Positions 42,015 to 51,383 of a stretch of 55,929 nucleotides of DNA are shown piece by piece (the stretch's first letter is position 1; each line of letters opens with the position of its first letter). The DNA is from Deltaproteobacteria bacterium. Lineage in GTDB: Bacteria; Myxococcota_A; UBA796; UBA9615. Where the stretch lies: positions 1 through 55,929 of the forward strand of contig JAGSHC010000010.1 in the NCBI GenBank assembly GCA_023954745.1, in the 5' to 3' direction. Both the position numbers and the translations under genes were made by a program. Under the pieces are notes generated by a model that saw only the letters and a program-made list of their open reading frames with translations, did not search any database and was not told the DNA's origin.

Positions 42015-43853
42015 TCAGCCCTGCTTCCGAAACCTCATCATCGGGACGGGGTGCTCGAACCCCTTCACCCGCGCGTCGAACGCGTCGGGTTCCCACCCGC
42101 GCGCCTCGAGCAACTCCAGGGCCTGCGCCTCGGACGCTGCCACCAGGGTGATGACGATGTCGTCGCCTTCCGATTGCCCTTCGGTCCGGGCGGCGAGGTT
42201 GACGGTGGTGCCGAAGTAGTCGATGCGCTCGTTCAGCGTCACCGCGATCGCGGGGCCGGTGTGCATGCCCACCTTGAGGGCTGCGGGGTAGTCGTGCCCG
42301 TGCTCCGTGAGGTGGGGCGGCAGGCGCTCATGCAGGTCTGCCGCCGCGTGGAGGGCGTCCCGCGGGTCCATGAAGATGGCCATGATGGCGTCGCCGATGG
42401 TCTTGACGAGGGCCCCGCGCCGCGCTGCGACCACGTCCCTCAGCACATCGAAGTGGGTCCACACCAGGTTGAACGCCTTCGCGTCCCCGAGGGCGCCGTA
42501 CATGGCCGTGCTGCCCACGAGATCCGTGAACATGATGGTCACGCTCTCGACCGCGAGGCGCACACCGGGGGCCAGCATCTCGTTGGCGAAGAGCTCCCGG
42601 AACCGCTGATCAGCGACCAGTCGTCCGGCGGGGAGAGCGTCCTTGGCCCACGAGGTCTCCTCGAGGACTGCGAGGACTGGCCTGTCGCTTCGGTTGCGGA
42701 GCGCGAACGAGGCGGCGGTGGCGGCCGGGAGGACCGGGTCGTCTCCGTCGACGTCGGCGTTGTTCACCGTGAGGCTGGACGGAGCGGAGTGGTGGGGAGC
42801 GGACTCACCGACGAGCGGGCTGCGGTCCTCCACCGAGAGCCAGCGGAACTCCGGACTGCCCGAGAAGCGGAGGCGGTATCTCCCCTCCGGGAGCTTGAGG
42901 GTCGGGGTCCACTGCGTCCCAGGTGCGAGGAGGTGCTGGGCTCGGATGTGCGGGGTCATGCCGGGGCCGCCCAGGCAGTACTTCGCGATCTCCACTGCGC
43001 GGGCGGAGGGGTGCGGGACAAAGACGGCCTCGATGGCCCGGTCGAGGTCCACGTCGAAGTCGATGTTGCAGGATGGGCAGAACGCGGTCTCACCAAGGCC
43101 GGCGAGGGAGTCGAGGTTCTGCTTGTCGCCGCGGCAGTGGGGGCAGATGACGTCCCAGCGCAGACGGGTGAGCCCGACCTGGGTCATGGCGAGCAGGCTG
43201 TTGAGGACCTCCTCCAAGTCGTGACCGAGCACCCGGGCGAGCTCGATGGGGCGGAGCCGCTCGATGTCGATGTCCGGGCTTTCGGCGATGAGGCGGGCGA
43301 TGTCGTCGATGGCTGGGGCATCGAACACCCTGTGCGCTTGATCGCGCAGGGCCTCGATGCGGTGGGGGCGGACGGCGGACCGAGTCCCTCCCACGGACGC
43401 CGCGGGGGTCTCCGAGCCGCTGCTGTCGGCGGCGTCTTGCTCGTGGAACCACGCGGTCATGGTGGGCAGCACGTCGCGGCCGAAGCCCCAGGCGAAGATG
43501 CGGCCCAGAAGGCCGCGAGGCTCGAGGACGAAGGTATGCACGGCGTGGCAGCCGGTCGCTGTGGCCTCGATCACGCACTCGTGCACGTTGCGGGTGAACG
43601 GGCCGCGGCTGTAGGTCCGTTCCACGCGGAACCTCAGCGGGTACTCCCACGTGAACGGCATCTCCTCGCCCTCGACGGCGAGACCCTTGAGGCGGTAGCT
43701 GAAGAAGCGACGTGAGGTGCCGTCTGGCTGCGGTTCGTCGCGATAGGCGATCGCGGGGAGCCCCGCGGCTGCGTCAGCCGTGTTGGTGTCCGCCAGGAAT
43801 GCCCAGGCCTCCTCTGGCGAGGAGCGCAGGCTCAGCTCGAGCGTGTGTTGCAA
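42015..43853 (-). CDS. SRPBCC-DUF5939-adenylate cyclase
   Basis: A 612-residue three-part signalling protein. Residues 1-145 look like an SRPBCC (START-like) ligand-binding domain. The middle (about 160-400) has two C-x2-C pairs (C-P-H-C and C-P-S-C), consistent with the zinc-ribbon-like DUF5939 region often found before cyclases. The C-terminal class III cyclase domain has the first metal Asp in M-F-T-D-L-V-G-S-T, the second in K-T-I-G-D-A, and the transition-state Asn/Arg in V-N-L-A-A-R; the Lys in K-T-I-G-D suggests ATP. No membrane segment is seen, so a soluble hydrophobic ligand is probably sensed to make cAMP. Confidence 0.9.
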   Translation of the reverse strand: MQHTLELSLRSSPEEAWAFLADTNTADAAAGLPAIAYRDEPQPDGTSRRFFSYRLKGLAVEGEEMPFTWEYPLRFRVERTYSRGPFTRNVHECVIEATATGCHAVHTFVLEPRGLLGRIFAWGFGRDVLPTMTAWFHEQDAADSSGSETPAASVGGTRSAVRPHRIEALRDQAHRVFDAPAIDDIARLIAESPDIDIERLRPIELARVLGHDLEEVLNSLLAMTQVGLTRLRWDVICPHCRGDKQNLDSLAGLGETAFCPSCNIDFDVDLDRAIEAVFVPHPSARAVEIAKYCLGGPGMTPHIRAQHLLAPGTQWTPTLKLPEGRYRLRFSGSPEFRWLSVEDRSPLVGESAPHHSAPSSLTVNNADVDGDDPVLPAATAASFALRNRSDRPVLAVLEETSWAKDALPAGRLVADQRFRELFANEMLAPGVRLAVESVTIMFTDLVGSTAMYGALGDAKAFNLVWTHFDVLRDVVAARRGALVKTIGDAIMAIFMDPRDALHAAADLHERLPPHLTEHGHDYPAALKVGMHTGPAIAVTLNERIDYFGTTVNLAARTEGQSEGDDIVITLVAASEAQALELLEARGWEPDAFDARVKGFEHPVPMMRFRKQG

Positions 43854-43916
43854 CCGCCTCCCCTCGTCGTCCAGCGTCGCGGGATTCTACCGCGTGGCGG
43901 AGAGGGGACGAGCCGC

Positions 43917-44228
43917 TCAGCTGCCGGGAGTCCAGTTCTCGGCGACGGCGCCGGGGCCGTCGACGGTCTTGCCGGTACCTTCGAGATCGAGGAAGTCGGT
44001 CATGAACTTCTTGAGCATCTGGCGGTGCTCGCGCTCGAGCATGTTGAGCCGGTACTCGTTGATGATCTTGACCTCCATGTCCTTCCACTCTGCCCAGCAG
44101 CGCTGGCAGGTGACGGCCATGACCTTGTCCCAGTACTTGTTTTGGACCGGGGGGTTCGACATGGCGACGCAGGGCTTGCCATCCGAGCACTTGGTGCCAG
44201 AGCAGCGGTTGCAGTGAAAGTCGGACAT
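43917..44228 (-). CDS. Fe(2+)-trafficking (YggX-type) protein with Cys-rich N-terminus
   Basis: A 103-residue small protein. The core W-A-E-W ... I-I-N-E-Y-R-L-N ... R-Q-M-L-K-K-F-M at about 45-80 matches YggX, which protects Fe-S proteins and handles iron. Unlike E. coli YggX it has an N-terminal Cys cluster (Cys6, 9, 14, 20) and a C-x-x-C at 41-44, which could bind iron or zinc; such Cys-rich versions occur in related bacteria. The ATG at 44228 begins the Cys-rich region. It lies 63 bases downstream of the cyclase start on the same strand and is not clearly coupled to it. Confidence 0.87.
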   Translation of the reverse strand: MSDFHCNRCSGTKCSDGKPCVAMSNPPVQNKYWDKVMAVTCQRCWAEWKDMEVKIINEYRLNMLEREHRQMLKKFMTDFLDLEGTGKTVDGPGAVAENWTPGS

Positions 44229-44372
44229 GGGGGGTACTCCGGGGACGCCGCGGAGGCGGCGGGCCGGATGGTAGTCCACGGATGACAGGGTCGCTCACTC
44301 GCGAGGCTGTGGAGGGCGGAGGCGGCGATCCGTGCCCTGGCAGCGGCGGGCCCACGGTGCCATGGTGCGCGC

Positions 44373-44789
44373 GTGCCGAATGCCCTACGCAGCGCTTGCC
44401 TCCTCTGCCTGATGTCGGTCCTGCTCGGGGGGTGCTTCCCTCCGCTTCCGACTGTGCCGCTGATCGAGCGGGTCGACGCGTTTTGCGACACCGACGGCAA
44501 CTGGAACTTGTTCGCGGAGGTGACCCACGAAGATGGGCCCGAGGCAGTGGAGGCGGTCTTCGTCGAGGTGGGGCTCGCCTTTCGCGATGACAACGACCAG
44601 CCCTACAGCGAGGGCCAGATCGGTCCGGCGGTGGACTTGATCCGGCTCGACGGCACCGAGGACGAGTGGGGAGCGCAAGTAGGCAGCAATGCCGCGTTTC
44701 TCGACTGTGAGGCGGAGTTTGAGTACTTCTTCGTGTTCATCGCTGAGGACGACGAAGGCGACCAGGCCGGCCGCAACTTCGTGAACTGA
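44373..44789 (+). CDS. small lipoprotein, unknown function
   Basis: A 138-residue lipoprotein. The signal peptide ends L-L-G-G-C (Cys21). The mature part is acidic and beta-rich, with two further Cys (A-F-C-D and L-D-C-E) likely forming a disulfide. It lacks the Asp-repeat tether seen in seven other lipoproteins here. No family is recognised. The frame opens with GTG at 44373 and has no strong ribosome-binding site. Confidence 0.7.
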   Translation: MPNALRSACLLCLMSVLLGGCFPPLPTVPLIERVDAFCDTDGNWNLFAEVTHEDGPEAVEAVFVEVGLAFRDDNDQPYSEGQIGPAVDLIRLDGTEDEWGAQVGSNAAFLDCEAEFEYFFVFIAEDDEGDQAGRNFVN

Positions 44790-44891
44790 ACCCGACGAGG
44801 GAGCGAGCGAGCCGGTGCCTGGGCACGCTCACGCCTCTGTCGTCGCGGGCTGGCCCTGCGCCTCACCCCCGCGCCAGGCGGGTACCCTCGC

Positions 44892-46652
44892 ATGATGGGG
44901 AACACAGCAACCGACGCGATTCGACGCGAGCTCGCTCGAGGTGAGTCTCTGCGCGCAGCAGAGCTGGGGACCGACGCGTTGGGGGACGACGTCACCTCGG
45001 CGGACGTCGAGCTGATCTGGCTGACCGCCCTCGCCCTTGCCCGCTCTGGAGCCGTCGAGCGCGCGGAGCGACTGGCTGGGCTGCCAGGGCTCGATGCGCG
45101 CCTGTCGAACGAGCCCGCGAGGCTGCGGTCGGACATGACTGCTCTGCGAGCCCGCCTCATCAAAGACCGCGCTCTGGTCGCCGACGACGAAGCGGCGCCG
45201 GGACTCGCCCTTCGCGCCGCGGAGGCCTACGCCGCGTGCGCCGAGGAGTTTGGCGGCTACTACGCCCTCATCAACGCGGCCACGATGTTCCTGTTCGCAG
45301 GCGATGGGGCGCGCTCCGAACATGCCGCCCGTGAGGTCCTCTCGCTGACTGACTCGCTGCCCTCCCCGCTCGACTACTGGGCGCAGGTTTCCAAGGCGGA
45401 GGCCCACCTGCTTCTTCGGGATGTCGCCGGCGTCGCCCAGTCCCTCCGCGAAGCCGAGGAGACCGACCCGGGCTGGGGGATGCGGTCGACGACCAGGAAG
45501 CAGCTTCAGAGGATTTGCGAGGTCCTGGGGATTGGAGTCGATGTACTGGCGGCTCTGAGAAGCAAGAGGGTCGTGCACTACACCGGACACATGTTCGCGT
45601 CCGGGCCCGAGGAGCACATCGCGGAGCAGATCCGCGACCTTCTGCGGGAGCTCGACGTAGGCGCGGTTTACGGCTCGCTCGCTTGCGGGGCGGATCTACT
45701 GATGGCGGAGACTGCGCTCGCGCTGGGCGTCGAAGTGCATGCGTTCCTGCCGTGCCCCGTGGACGAGTTCCTCACCCAGTCTGTGATCGGCGGCGGGGAG
45801 GAGTGGACTCGGCGCTTCGCGTCCGTCCGTGAGCGAGCGCAGACAGTCCAGGTGGAGCCCACGCGCGCCGTCCCCGACGAGGTCATGTTCGCCTACTGCG
45901 ACGAACTGGCGATGGGGCACGCGAAGCTGCGGGCCAACCGACTCGGCTGTGAGATGACGCAGATCGCAATGTGGGACGGCGTCCCGAGCACCGGTCTCGC
46001 TGGAACCGGCGCGGCGGTGCGTCGATGGCGCGGGCTCGGGGGGAAGACGGAGGTAGTGCCCCTCGATCGGAGTCGCTTCGTGCGCGCCGCGGCTGCCGAC
46101 CGACCCGAGCCGACGGACTCGCCCACGCGCACTCGGCAGGTTCGGGGAATCGTCTTCCTTGATGTGAAGGGCTTCAGCCAGCTCCAGGAAGACCAGCTCC
46201 CCGCCTTCTTCGAGCTGGTGATGGGGGCGCTCGCGAAGGTCATCGCCGGCTACGACTCCGTCACCTACCGCAACACGTGGGGTGACGCGCTGTACCTGGT
46301 GTTCGCCACGCCCCTCTCGGCGGCCCAGTGCGCTCTCGCCATTCAGCGGCGGATGGCCACGTTGGCGGAGGAGCTGGGGTGGCCAGGACTCACTGCCCGC
46401 ATCGGGGGGCACGCCGGGCCCGTCTACGACGGGTTCGACCCCGTCTGCGACGAGCCCACGCACTACGGGACCCATGTGACCCGCGCGGCGCGCATCGAGC
46501 CCCGGACGCCTCCCGGGCAGGTCTACATCACGTCCGACTTTGCGGCGCTCCTCGCGCTGGACCCCGAATGCCGCCTCAGAGCGGAGTACGTAGGGCGCAT
46601 TCCGACGGCAAAGGCGTATGGCGCCTTTCCGATGTACGTCCTGGGGGGCTGA
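44892..46652 (+). CDS. TPR-SLOG-class III nucleotide cyclase
   Basis: A 586-residue signalling protein. Residues 1-215 are helical TPR/TRAFs-binding-like repeats. Residues 225-395 form a Rossmannoid SLOG-type domain: H-Y-T-G-H-M at 229-234 and G-S-L-A-C-G-A-D-L-L-M-A-E at 261-273, the nucleotide-binding signature of that superfamily. Residues 415-585 are a class III cyclase domain with metal Asp424 (F-L-D-V-K-G-F-S) and Asp465 (W-G-D-A). In V-T-R-A-A-R (529-534) Thr530 replaces the usual transition-state Asn while the Arg is kept. I recall the T/S-R-A-A-R-I-E-P form as recurring in TPR-linked cyclases. The SLOG domain may sense a nucleotide or its derivative and gate cyclase output. It is monocistronic as far as seen. 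Confidence 0.85.
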   Translation: MMGNTATDAIRRELARGESLRAAELGTDALGDDVTSADVELIWLTALALARSGAVERAERLAGLPGLDARLSNEPARLRSDMTALRARLIKDRALVADDEAAPGLALRAAEAYAACAEEFGGYYALINAATMFLFAGDGARSEHAAREVLSLTDSLPSPLDYWAQVSKAEAHLLLRDVAGVAQSLREAEETDPGWGMRSTTRKQLQRICEVLGIGVDVLAALRSKRVVHYTGHMFASGPEEHIAEQIRDLLRELDVGAVYGSLACGADLLMAETALALGVEVHAFLPCPVDEFLTQSVIGGGEEWTRRFASVRERAQTVQVEPTRAVPDEVMFAYCDELAMGHAKLRANRLGCEMTQIAMWDGVPSTGLAGTGAAVRRWRGLGGKTEVVPLDRSRFVRAAAADRPEPTDSPTRTRQVRGIVFLDVKGFSQLQEDQLPAFFELVMGALAKVIAGYDSVTYRNTWGDALYLVFATPLSAAQCALAIQRRMATLAEELGWPGLTARIGGHAGPVYDGFDPVCDEPTHYGTHVTRAARIEPRTPPGQVYITSDFAALLALDPECRLRAEYVGRIPTAKAYGAFPMYVLGG

Positions 46653-46816
46653 GAGGGCGTCGGCTGGGAAGGGCCCTCCGCGCCAGTCCCCTGACCCCGT
46701 CGCCGCGCGCCCTCCCTCTCGCCTTCCGCGACCGCCGGCCAGTCCCAGGTCGCAAGCTCCAGCCCGGTCTCGCCGGCGGTGCCTTCGAGCGGTCGCCGAG
46801 GAACCGTATGAGGTGG

Positions 46817-47920
46817 CTATCCCCGGAGCCGCCCGGCCCCGAAGGCGTCGAGCGACACCGCCGGCGTCTCTCCGCAGATCGTGTCCGCAAGGCATGCGGC
46901 GGACGCCGGGGCCAGCAGGATTCCGTTGCGGTAGTGCCCCGTGGCCAGCCAGAGACCCTCGTACGCACCGGCGCCGATGAGGGGAAGATGGTCGTCGGTG
47001 TAGGGCCGAAAGCCGGCCCAGCTCTCGCTCACCACCGCGCCGGCCGCCGCGGGCACCAGCTCGATGGCGAGGTCGAGGATCGAGCGAAGGCCGCTGGCAG
47101 TGACTTCCTTGCGGTATCCCTCGAACTCGAGAGTCGAACCACACAGCACACGGCCGTCGTCGCGAGGTACGACGTACCCGCGCTCGCTGAACACCACCGC
47201 CTTGATCGGCGGAGTGGGGAACTGGAGCAGCACCATCTGGCCCCTCGCGGGCTTCACGCTGCCCGACGGGAGCCCCGCTCCGGGAACGCCGCTGGACCAG
47301 GCGCCGGCCGCGAGCACCACGTCCGACGCGCTCCAGACCCCGCGGGTGGTACGCACCGAGACGCCCGCCTCGACGGACTCCATCGACAGCACTGTGTCTG
47401 CAGCAAACTCCACCCCCGCTGCTCGGGCGGCGATGGCGAGCGCCCGCATGATGGACCGGGGCTCGACTCGAGCTTCGGCGGGCAGCGCGAGACCCGCGAC
47501 GACGTGGGGTGAGAGTCCAGGCTCTCGCGCCCTGACAGCTTCGCCCTCCAACCACTCGTGCGGCAGGTCCAGGCTCCGAAGCACTTCAGCCCGCTCTCGC
47601 AGTCGACCCGTCTCCTCCTCATCGAAGGCGACCAGCAGACCTCCGCACGGGACGAGCTCCAGATCGATCTTCGAGACCGCCTCGAGCTTCGCGACCCACT
47701 CGGGGTAGACGGCGAGGCTGTGCCGGCAGAAGTCGAGGAACGGCCCAGCTGACTCACACTCGAGGTGTGGCCCGAGGATGCCCCCCGCGGCGCTCGATGC
47801 TTCGGCGCCAGGCACGCTCTTCTCGAGCACGGTGACGTTGCGACCACGCTCCGCGAGCTCTAGCGCGACGGCGCACCCATGGATCCCGCCCCCGACCACG
47901 AGGACGTCCGCTTCCCACAT
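46817..47920 (-). CDS. thiO: glycine oxidase/FAD-dependent amino acid oxidase
   Basis: A 367-residue FAD oxidoreductase of the DAO family. The FAD-binding G-G-G-I-H-G is near residues 9-14, A-A-G-G-I-L-G follows near 44-50, and the C-terminal G-H-Y-R-N-G-I-L-L-A-P is typical of ThiO. It oxidises glycine to the imine used for the thiazole of thiamine, or other amino acids. No other thiamine gene is nearby, so the pathway is inferred from homology. The ATG at 47920 has GGAG seven bases upstream. Confidence 0.87.
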   Translation of the reverse strand: MWEADVLVVGGGIHGCAVALELAERGRNVTVLEKSVPGAEASSAAGGILGPHLECESAGPFLDFCRHSLAVYPEWVAKLEAVSKIDLELVPCGGLLVAFDEEETGRLRERAEVLRSLDLPHEWLEGEAVRAREPGLSPHVVAGLALPAEARVEPRSIMRALAIAARAAGVEFAADTVLSMESVEAGVSVRTTRGVWSASDVVLAAGAWSSGVPGAGLPSGSVKPARGQMVLLQFPTPPIKAVVFSERGYVVPRDDGRVLCGSTLEFEGYRKEVTASGLRSILDLAIELVPAAAGAVVSESWAGFRPYTDDHLPLIGAGAYEGLWLATGHYRNGILLAPASAACLADTICGETPAVSLDAFGAGRLRG

Positions 47921-47942
47921 GGGGCTCTCCAACCTAGAGGGG

Positions 47943-48596
47943 CTATTCGCCGCCGGTCTGCTGCTCGTACCAGTCATCGGGCAGGACGAACTCGAAGTCG
48001 AAGTCCATCATGTAGGTGCCCTCGAAGCGGCAGGGGCTGCACCCGGCGCCGAAGTCGAAGTGGCTGTTCCCGGTGAAGCCGCCGTTCTGGGGGTCGTCCC
48101 AGGAGTAGACGAAGTCGAGCACCGAGGTGTCGAAGTCCTGCTCCAGGGTGCCGGTGCCGAGCTCGGTCCACTCGTCGTCGCTGAACCAGCCGCCTTCCTG
48201 GAACCACCACATGACCGCGTCGCCCTCGACCTGGCGCAGGTCGAAGCCCGCCTGACCCGCATCCGCGAGGTCGTCGTCGCCAGCGCAGTCCTCGACCCGG
48301 GTCACGAAGACCTGGTGGACGATGTCGCACGCGACACACTCCTGCGGCGTGACCGAGAGCGGGCTGCCGTTCACATTGAAGACCTCCGTGCAGGAGGTGC
48401 CTTCGAGGTCGCCGGAGGTGAAGGTCTTCTCGTAGGTGATTGTGCCCACGAGGTCGCCGATCCACTCCGTGTTCACCACCTCGGGGACATCGGGGATGTC
48501 CGGCGTGGAGTCGTCGTCGTCCGCGGGGGTGACGGGGCAGCCAGCGAGGGCGAGGGCCGCGAGCGCAGGCAGGAGCAGGAGGGCGCGAGTCGTCAT
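47943..48596 (-). CDS. lipoprotein with Asp-rich linker, unknown function
   Basis: A 217-residue lipoprotein. The signal peptide ends A-L-A-G-C (Cys20). The mature start is C-P-V-T-P-A-D-D-D-D, almost identical to the start of the lipoprotein at 1-227, then a Pro/Asp linker. The body has six Cys, including C-V-A-C and C-S-P-C pairs, consistent with disulfides, and is rich in Trp, Asp and Phe. No family is recognised. The ATG at 48596 is chosen for the signal peptide. It lies downstream of the PhyH gene on the same strand, 77 bases away. Confidence 0.8.
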   Translation of the reverse strand: MTTRALLLLPALAALALAGCPVTPADDDDSTPDIPDVPEVVNTEWIGDLVGTITYEKTFTSGDLEGTSCTEVFNVNGSPLSVTPQECVACDIVHQVFVTRVEDCAGDDDLADAGQAGFDLRQVEGDAVMWWFQEGGWFSDDEWTELGTGTLEQDFDTSVLDFVYSWDDPQNGGFTGNSHFDFGAGCSPCRFEGTYMMDFDFEFVLPDDWYEQQTGGE

Positions 48597-48673
48597 GGCC
48601 GCAAGCGTCCCGCTCCCGCCGCCCCCCGTCAAGGGTGGTCGCCGGGACAAACTGAGAACGGCTCGCTTCTTGT

Positions 48674-49504
48674 TCAGCCAACCCACGATTGGGTGATCCG
48701 CTCCAGCGGAGACCGCGCAGCGCTGCCGGGCGCGAAGGACAGCGTGTCACTGACCTGAAGCATGGGGTTGGCGAGTACGCGCAGTCGGCGCCTGCGGTTG
48801 GTGGTCGGGCTGTGCAGGAGGAACGGGTGGAGAATCATCACGTCGCCAGCCTGCCCGGTGACCTCGTGGAGGTCGGTGCACTCGCGAACGATGGCGGAGC
48901 AGTCGTCGTCGCCTACGAAGTCGGCCCCTCCCAAGGCGAGGCGGCGTGCAACCCGCGCCGGTGAGTCACACGCGAGGATGGGCCCTCCACCTCCGGGGGC
49001 GATGTCCGAGAACAGGACCACGAGGAGGACTGCGTTCCGCCAGCCCTCGAGCCCCATTGAAGGGCCGGGATCGTCGAGGTGGTAGCTCCCCGGACCTGGC
49101 GTCCGTCCTCCGAGGGCCTCTCCCGTGGCGACGAGCCGACGGACCCCACGCGCGGGAAAGCTCATGATCAGGTAGTTCGAGATGGACTGATGGCGAAGGC
49201 GCCCGACTCCCCCGACGAGCTGGGCCACACCGTCGAGGACGGCGGGTGCGGCCTTGGCGAGCGGCGCGGACGCGGTGCCACGCAGGGTCGCCCTCTTCCA
49301 CTTCCAGGTCCGAGGCCGTGCTGGGTCGAGGGTCGCGAAGTCCCGCGGCTCGGACCGCGGAACGGAGTCCTTCAACTCCTCGCTGGCTCGGTCGCGGAGC
49401 CGGATCAGGGCCCCGTCGCGCCATGCAGTGACGAGATCGGGGTCCACCGCTGCGGGAATCGTCACGAATCCGCGCTGCGCGAACTGCTCGAGGTCAACGG
49501 CCAT
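48674..49504 (-). CDS. phytanoyl-CoA dioxygenase (PhyH)-like protein
   Basis: A 276-residue predicted Fe(II)/2-oxoglutarate dioxygenase. H-L-D-D near the middle (S-Y-H-L-D-D-P) gives the His-x-Asp iron ligands and H-P-F-L-L-H-S-P the distal His; an Arg in the following region would bind 2-oxoglutarate. The PhyH group hydroxylates lipids or small molecules; the substrate is unknown. It is divergent from the pterin dehydratase gene with only 33 bases between the starts. Confidence 0.85.
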   Translation of the reverse strand: MAVDLEQFAQRGFVTIPAAVDPDLVTAWRDGALIRLRDRASEELKDSVPRSEPRDFATLDPARPRTWKWKRATLRGTASAPLAKAAPAVLDGVAQLVGGVGRLRHQSISNYLIMSFPARGVRRLVATGEALGGRTPGPGSYHLDDPGPSMGLEGWRNAVLLVVLFSDIAPGGGGPILACDSPARVARRLALGGADFVGDDDCSAIVRECTDLHEVTGQAGDVMILHPFLLHSPTTNRRRRLRVLANPMLQVSDTLSFAPGSAARSPLERITQSWVG

Positions 49505-49537
49505 GGAGGCACTCTATCCTCCCGCTCTGGAGGTTCC

Positions 49538-49822
49538 ATGCCCGCACTGCTCACGCCCGATGCTGTCCGTTCCGCCCTCGAGTCCCTGCCTCGATGGTCC
49601 AAGGACGGGGACTCCATCAAGAAGACCTACGTCTTCGAGGACTTTGTGCAGGCATTCGGCTGGATGAGCTCCGTGGCCCTTGTCGCGGAGCGCATGAATC
49701 ACCACCCCGAGTGGTTCAACGTCTACAAGACCGTCAAGGTCACCCTGAGCACCCACGACGCTGGTGGAATCACGCAGCTGGACATGGACCTCGCCGCGGC
49801 GATGGATCGTCTGGCCGGCTGA
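49538..49822 (+). CDS. phhB: 4a-hydroxytetrahydrobiopterin dehydratase
   Basis: A 94-residue pterin-4a-carbinolamine dehydratase. The signature E-R-M-N-H-H-P-E-W is at about residues 51-59, with the catalytic His pair, and the later T-H-D-A-G-G-I-T and M-D segments match the family. It recycles the pterin of aromatic amino acid hydroxylases. A perfect GGAGG lies five bases before the ATG. No hydroxylase is in the window. Confidence 0.94.
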   Translation: MPALLTPDAVRSALESLPRWSKDGDSIKKTYVFEDFVQAFGWMSSVALVAERMNHHPEWFNVYKTVKVTLSTHDAGGITQLDMDLAAAMDRLAG

Positions 49823-49871
49823 CCCTATCCTCCGCGCCCCGCGTGTACCCCACGCGCTCGGAGGCTCCTCG

Positions 49872-51278
49872 ATGTCCGACAGCAGCTACGACGTTCTCGT
49901 GATCGGGGCCGGCCCCGGCGGCTACCCCGCAGCCATTCGTGCCTCCCAGTTGGGGCTCAAGACCCTCATCGTCGAGAAGAGCATGTGGGGCGGCACGTGC
50001 CTCAACATCGGCTGCATCCCCAGCAAGGCGCTCATCGAGGCCGGCAAGACCTTCGAGAAGATCGACAAGGCCGCGGCCATGGGGATCTCCGTCTCCGAGA
50101 AGTCCCTCGACATGGGCAAGCTCCAGGAGTGGAAGGGCGGCATCGTCAACAAGATGACGAGCGGAGTGCGTGGACTGTGCAAGGGCAACGGCGCGGAGCT
50201 GGCCAACGGCACCGCGTGCTTCACGTCCGCGACCACGGCCGAGGTGACCCCCGCGGACGGCTCTGCGGCGTACACCGTGACCTTCAAGCAGGCGGTCATC
50301 GCCACCGGCTCGGTCCCCATCGAGCTGCCCATGTTCCCCTTCGACGAGGAGACCATTCTCTCCAGCACCGGCGTCCTGGACCTCCCCGAGGTCCCTGGCC
50401 ACGTCGTCGTGGTGGGCGGGGGGTACATCGGTCTCGAGTGCGGGCAGATGCTGCGCAAGCTCGGCGCGGAGGTGACGGTCATCGAGCTCGCCGACCAGAT
50501 CCTGCCGGGCTTCGATCCCGAGATCGTGCGCTTCGTCTCTCGCAAGATGAAGAAGAGCGGGATTCGCACCCTGCTCAACGCCAAGGCCGGAGGCGCGAAG
50601 AAGGACGGACAGGGGCTCATCGTCTCCGTCGACGGGAAGAACGGGCCCGAGGAGATCGCCTGCGACAAGCTCGTGGTGACGGTCGGTCGCAAGCCCTACA
50701 CGAACGGCCTGGGGCTCGAGGCGGCAGGCCTCAGCACCGACGAGCGCGGCTTCCTCAGCGTCGACAACCAGCTCCGTACCGCGGTGCCCAACATCTTCGC
50801 CGTAGGGGACGTCACCGGAGACCCGATGCTCGCCCACCGCGCCACGATGCAGGGGGAGATCGTGGGCGAGGTGCTGGCCGGCAAGGACGTGGCGTGTGAC
50901 TACAAGACCGTGCCGGCGGTGGTGTTCACCGACCCCGAGATCGCGACGGCGGGGCTGATGGAGAACGAGGCCAAGGAAGCTGGCTTCGACATCAAGGTGG
51001 GCAAGTTCCCCTGGGGAGCGAACGGCCGCGCGCTGACGCTGCAGAGCACCGACGGCTTCGTGAAGATCATCGCCGATGCGACGGACAACCAGGTGTTGGG
51101 CGTCGCCATCTGCGGGCCGCACGCCAGCGACCTCATCAGCGAAGCCGCCCTGGCGGTGGAGATGGACGCGTTCGTCGAAGACCTCGGCCTCACCATCCAC
51201 CCGCACCCGACCCTGGGTGAGGCGGTGATGGAGGCAGCCAACAAGGTGCTGGGTCACGCGATCCACGTGATGAACTAG
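49872..51278 (+). CDS. lpdA: dihydrolipoamide dehydrogenase (E3)
   Basis: A 468-residue flavoprotein. FAD-binding G-A-G-P-G-G at 12-17, redox-active disulfide Cys43/Cys48 in G-G-T-C-L-N-I-G-C, NAD-binding G-G-G-Y-I-G, and the C-terminal catalytic His in H-P-H-P-T-L are all present. It re-oxidises lipoyl groups of 2-oxoacid dehydrogenases. It is probably the E3 for the E1/E2 genes at 26-30 kb, although it is 20 kb away and not in that operon. The ATG at 49872 lies 49 bases after the pterin dehydratase stop. Confidence 0.95.
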   Translation: MSDSSYDVLVIGAGPGGYPAAIRASQLGLKTLIVEKSMWGGTCLNIGCIPSKALIEAGKTFEKIDKAAAMGISVSEKSLDMGKLQEWKGGIVNKMTSGVRGLCKGNGAELANGTACFTSATTAEVTPADGSAAYTVTFKQAVIATGSVPIELPMFPFDEETILSSTGVLDLPEVPGHVVVVGGGYIGLECGQMLRKLGAEVTVIELADQILPGFDPEIVRFVSRKMKKSGIRTLLNAKAGGAKKDGQGLIVSVDGKNGPEEIACDKLVVTVGRKPYTNGLGLEAAGLSTDERGFLSVDNQLRTAVPNIFAVGDVTGDPMLAHRATMQGEIVGEVLAGKDVACDYKTVPAVVFTDPEIATAGLMENEAKEAGFDIKVGKFPWGANGRALTLQSTDGFVKIIADATDNQVLGVAICGPHASDLISEAALAVEMDAFVEDLGLTIHPHPTLGEAVMEAANKVLGHAIHVMN

Positions 51279-51383
51279 ACGCTGCAGCTCAAAGGCGGCG
51301 TCCCCGGCTGAGGGACACGTCTGGCGGCAGTTCCCCAGGAACCGGGGAACGATGTCCTCGCGCTGCACGCGCTGGGTCGAGCC

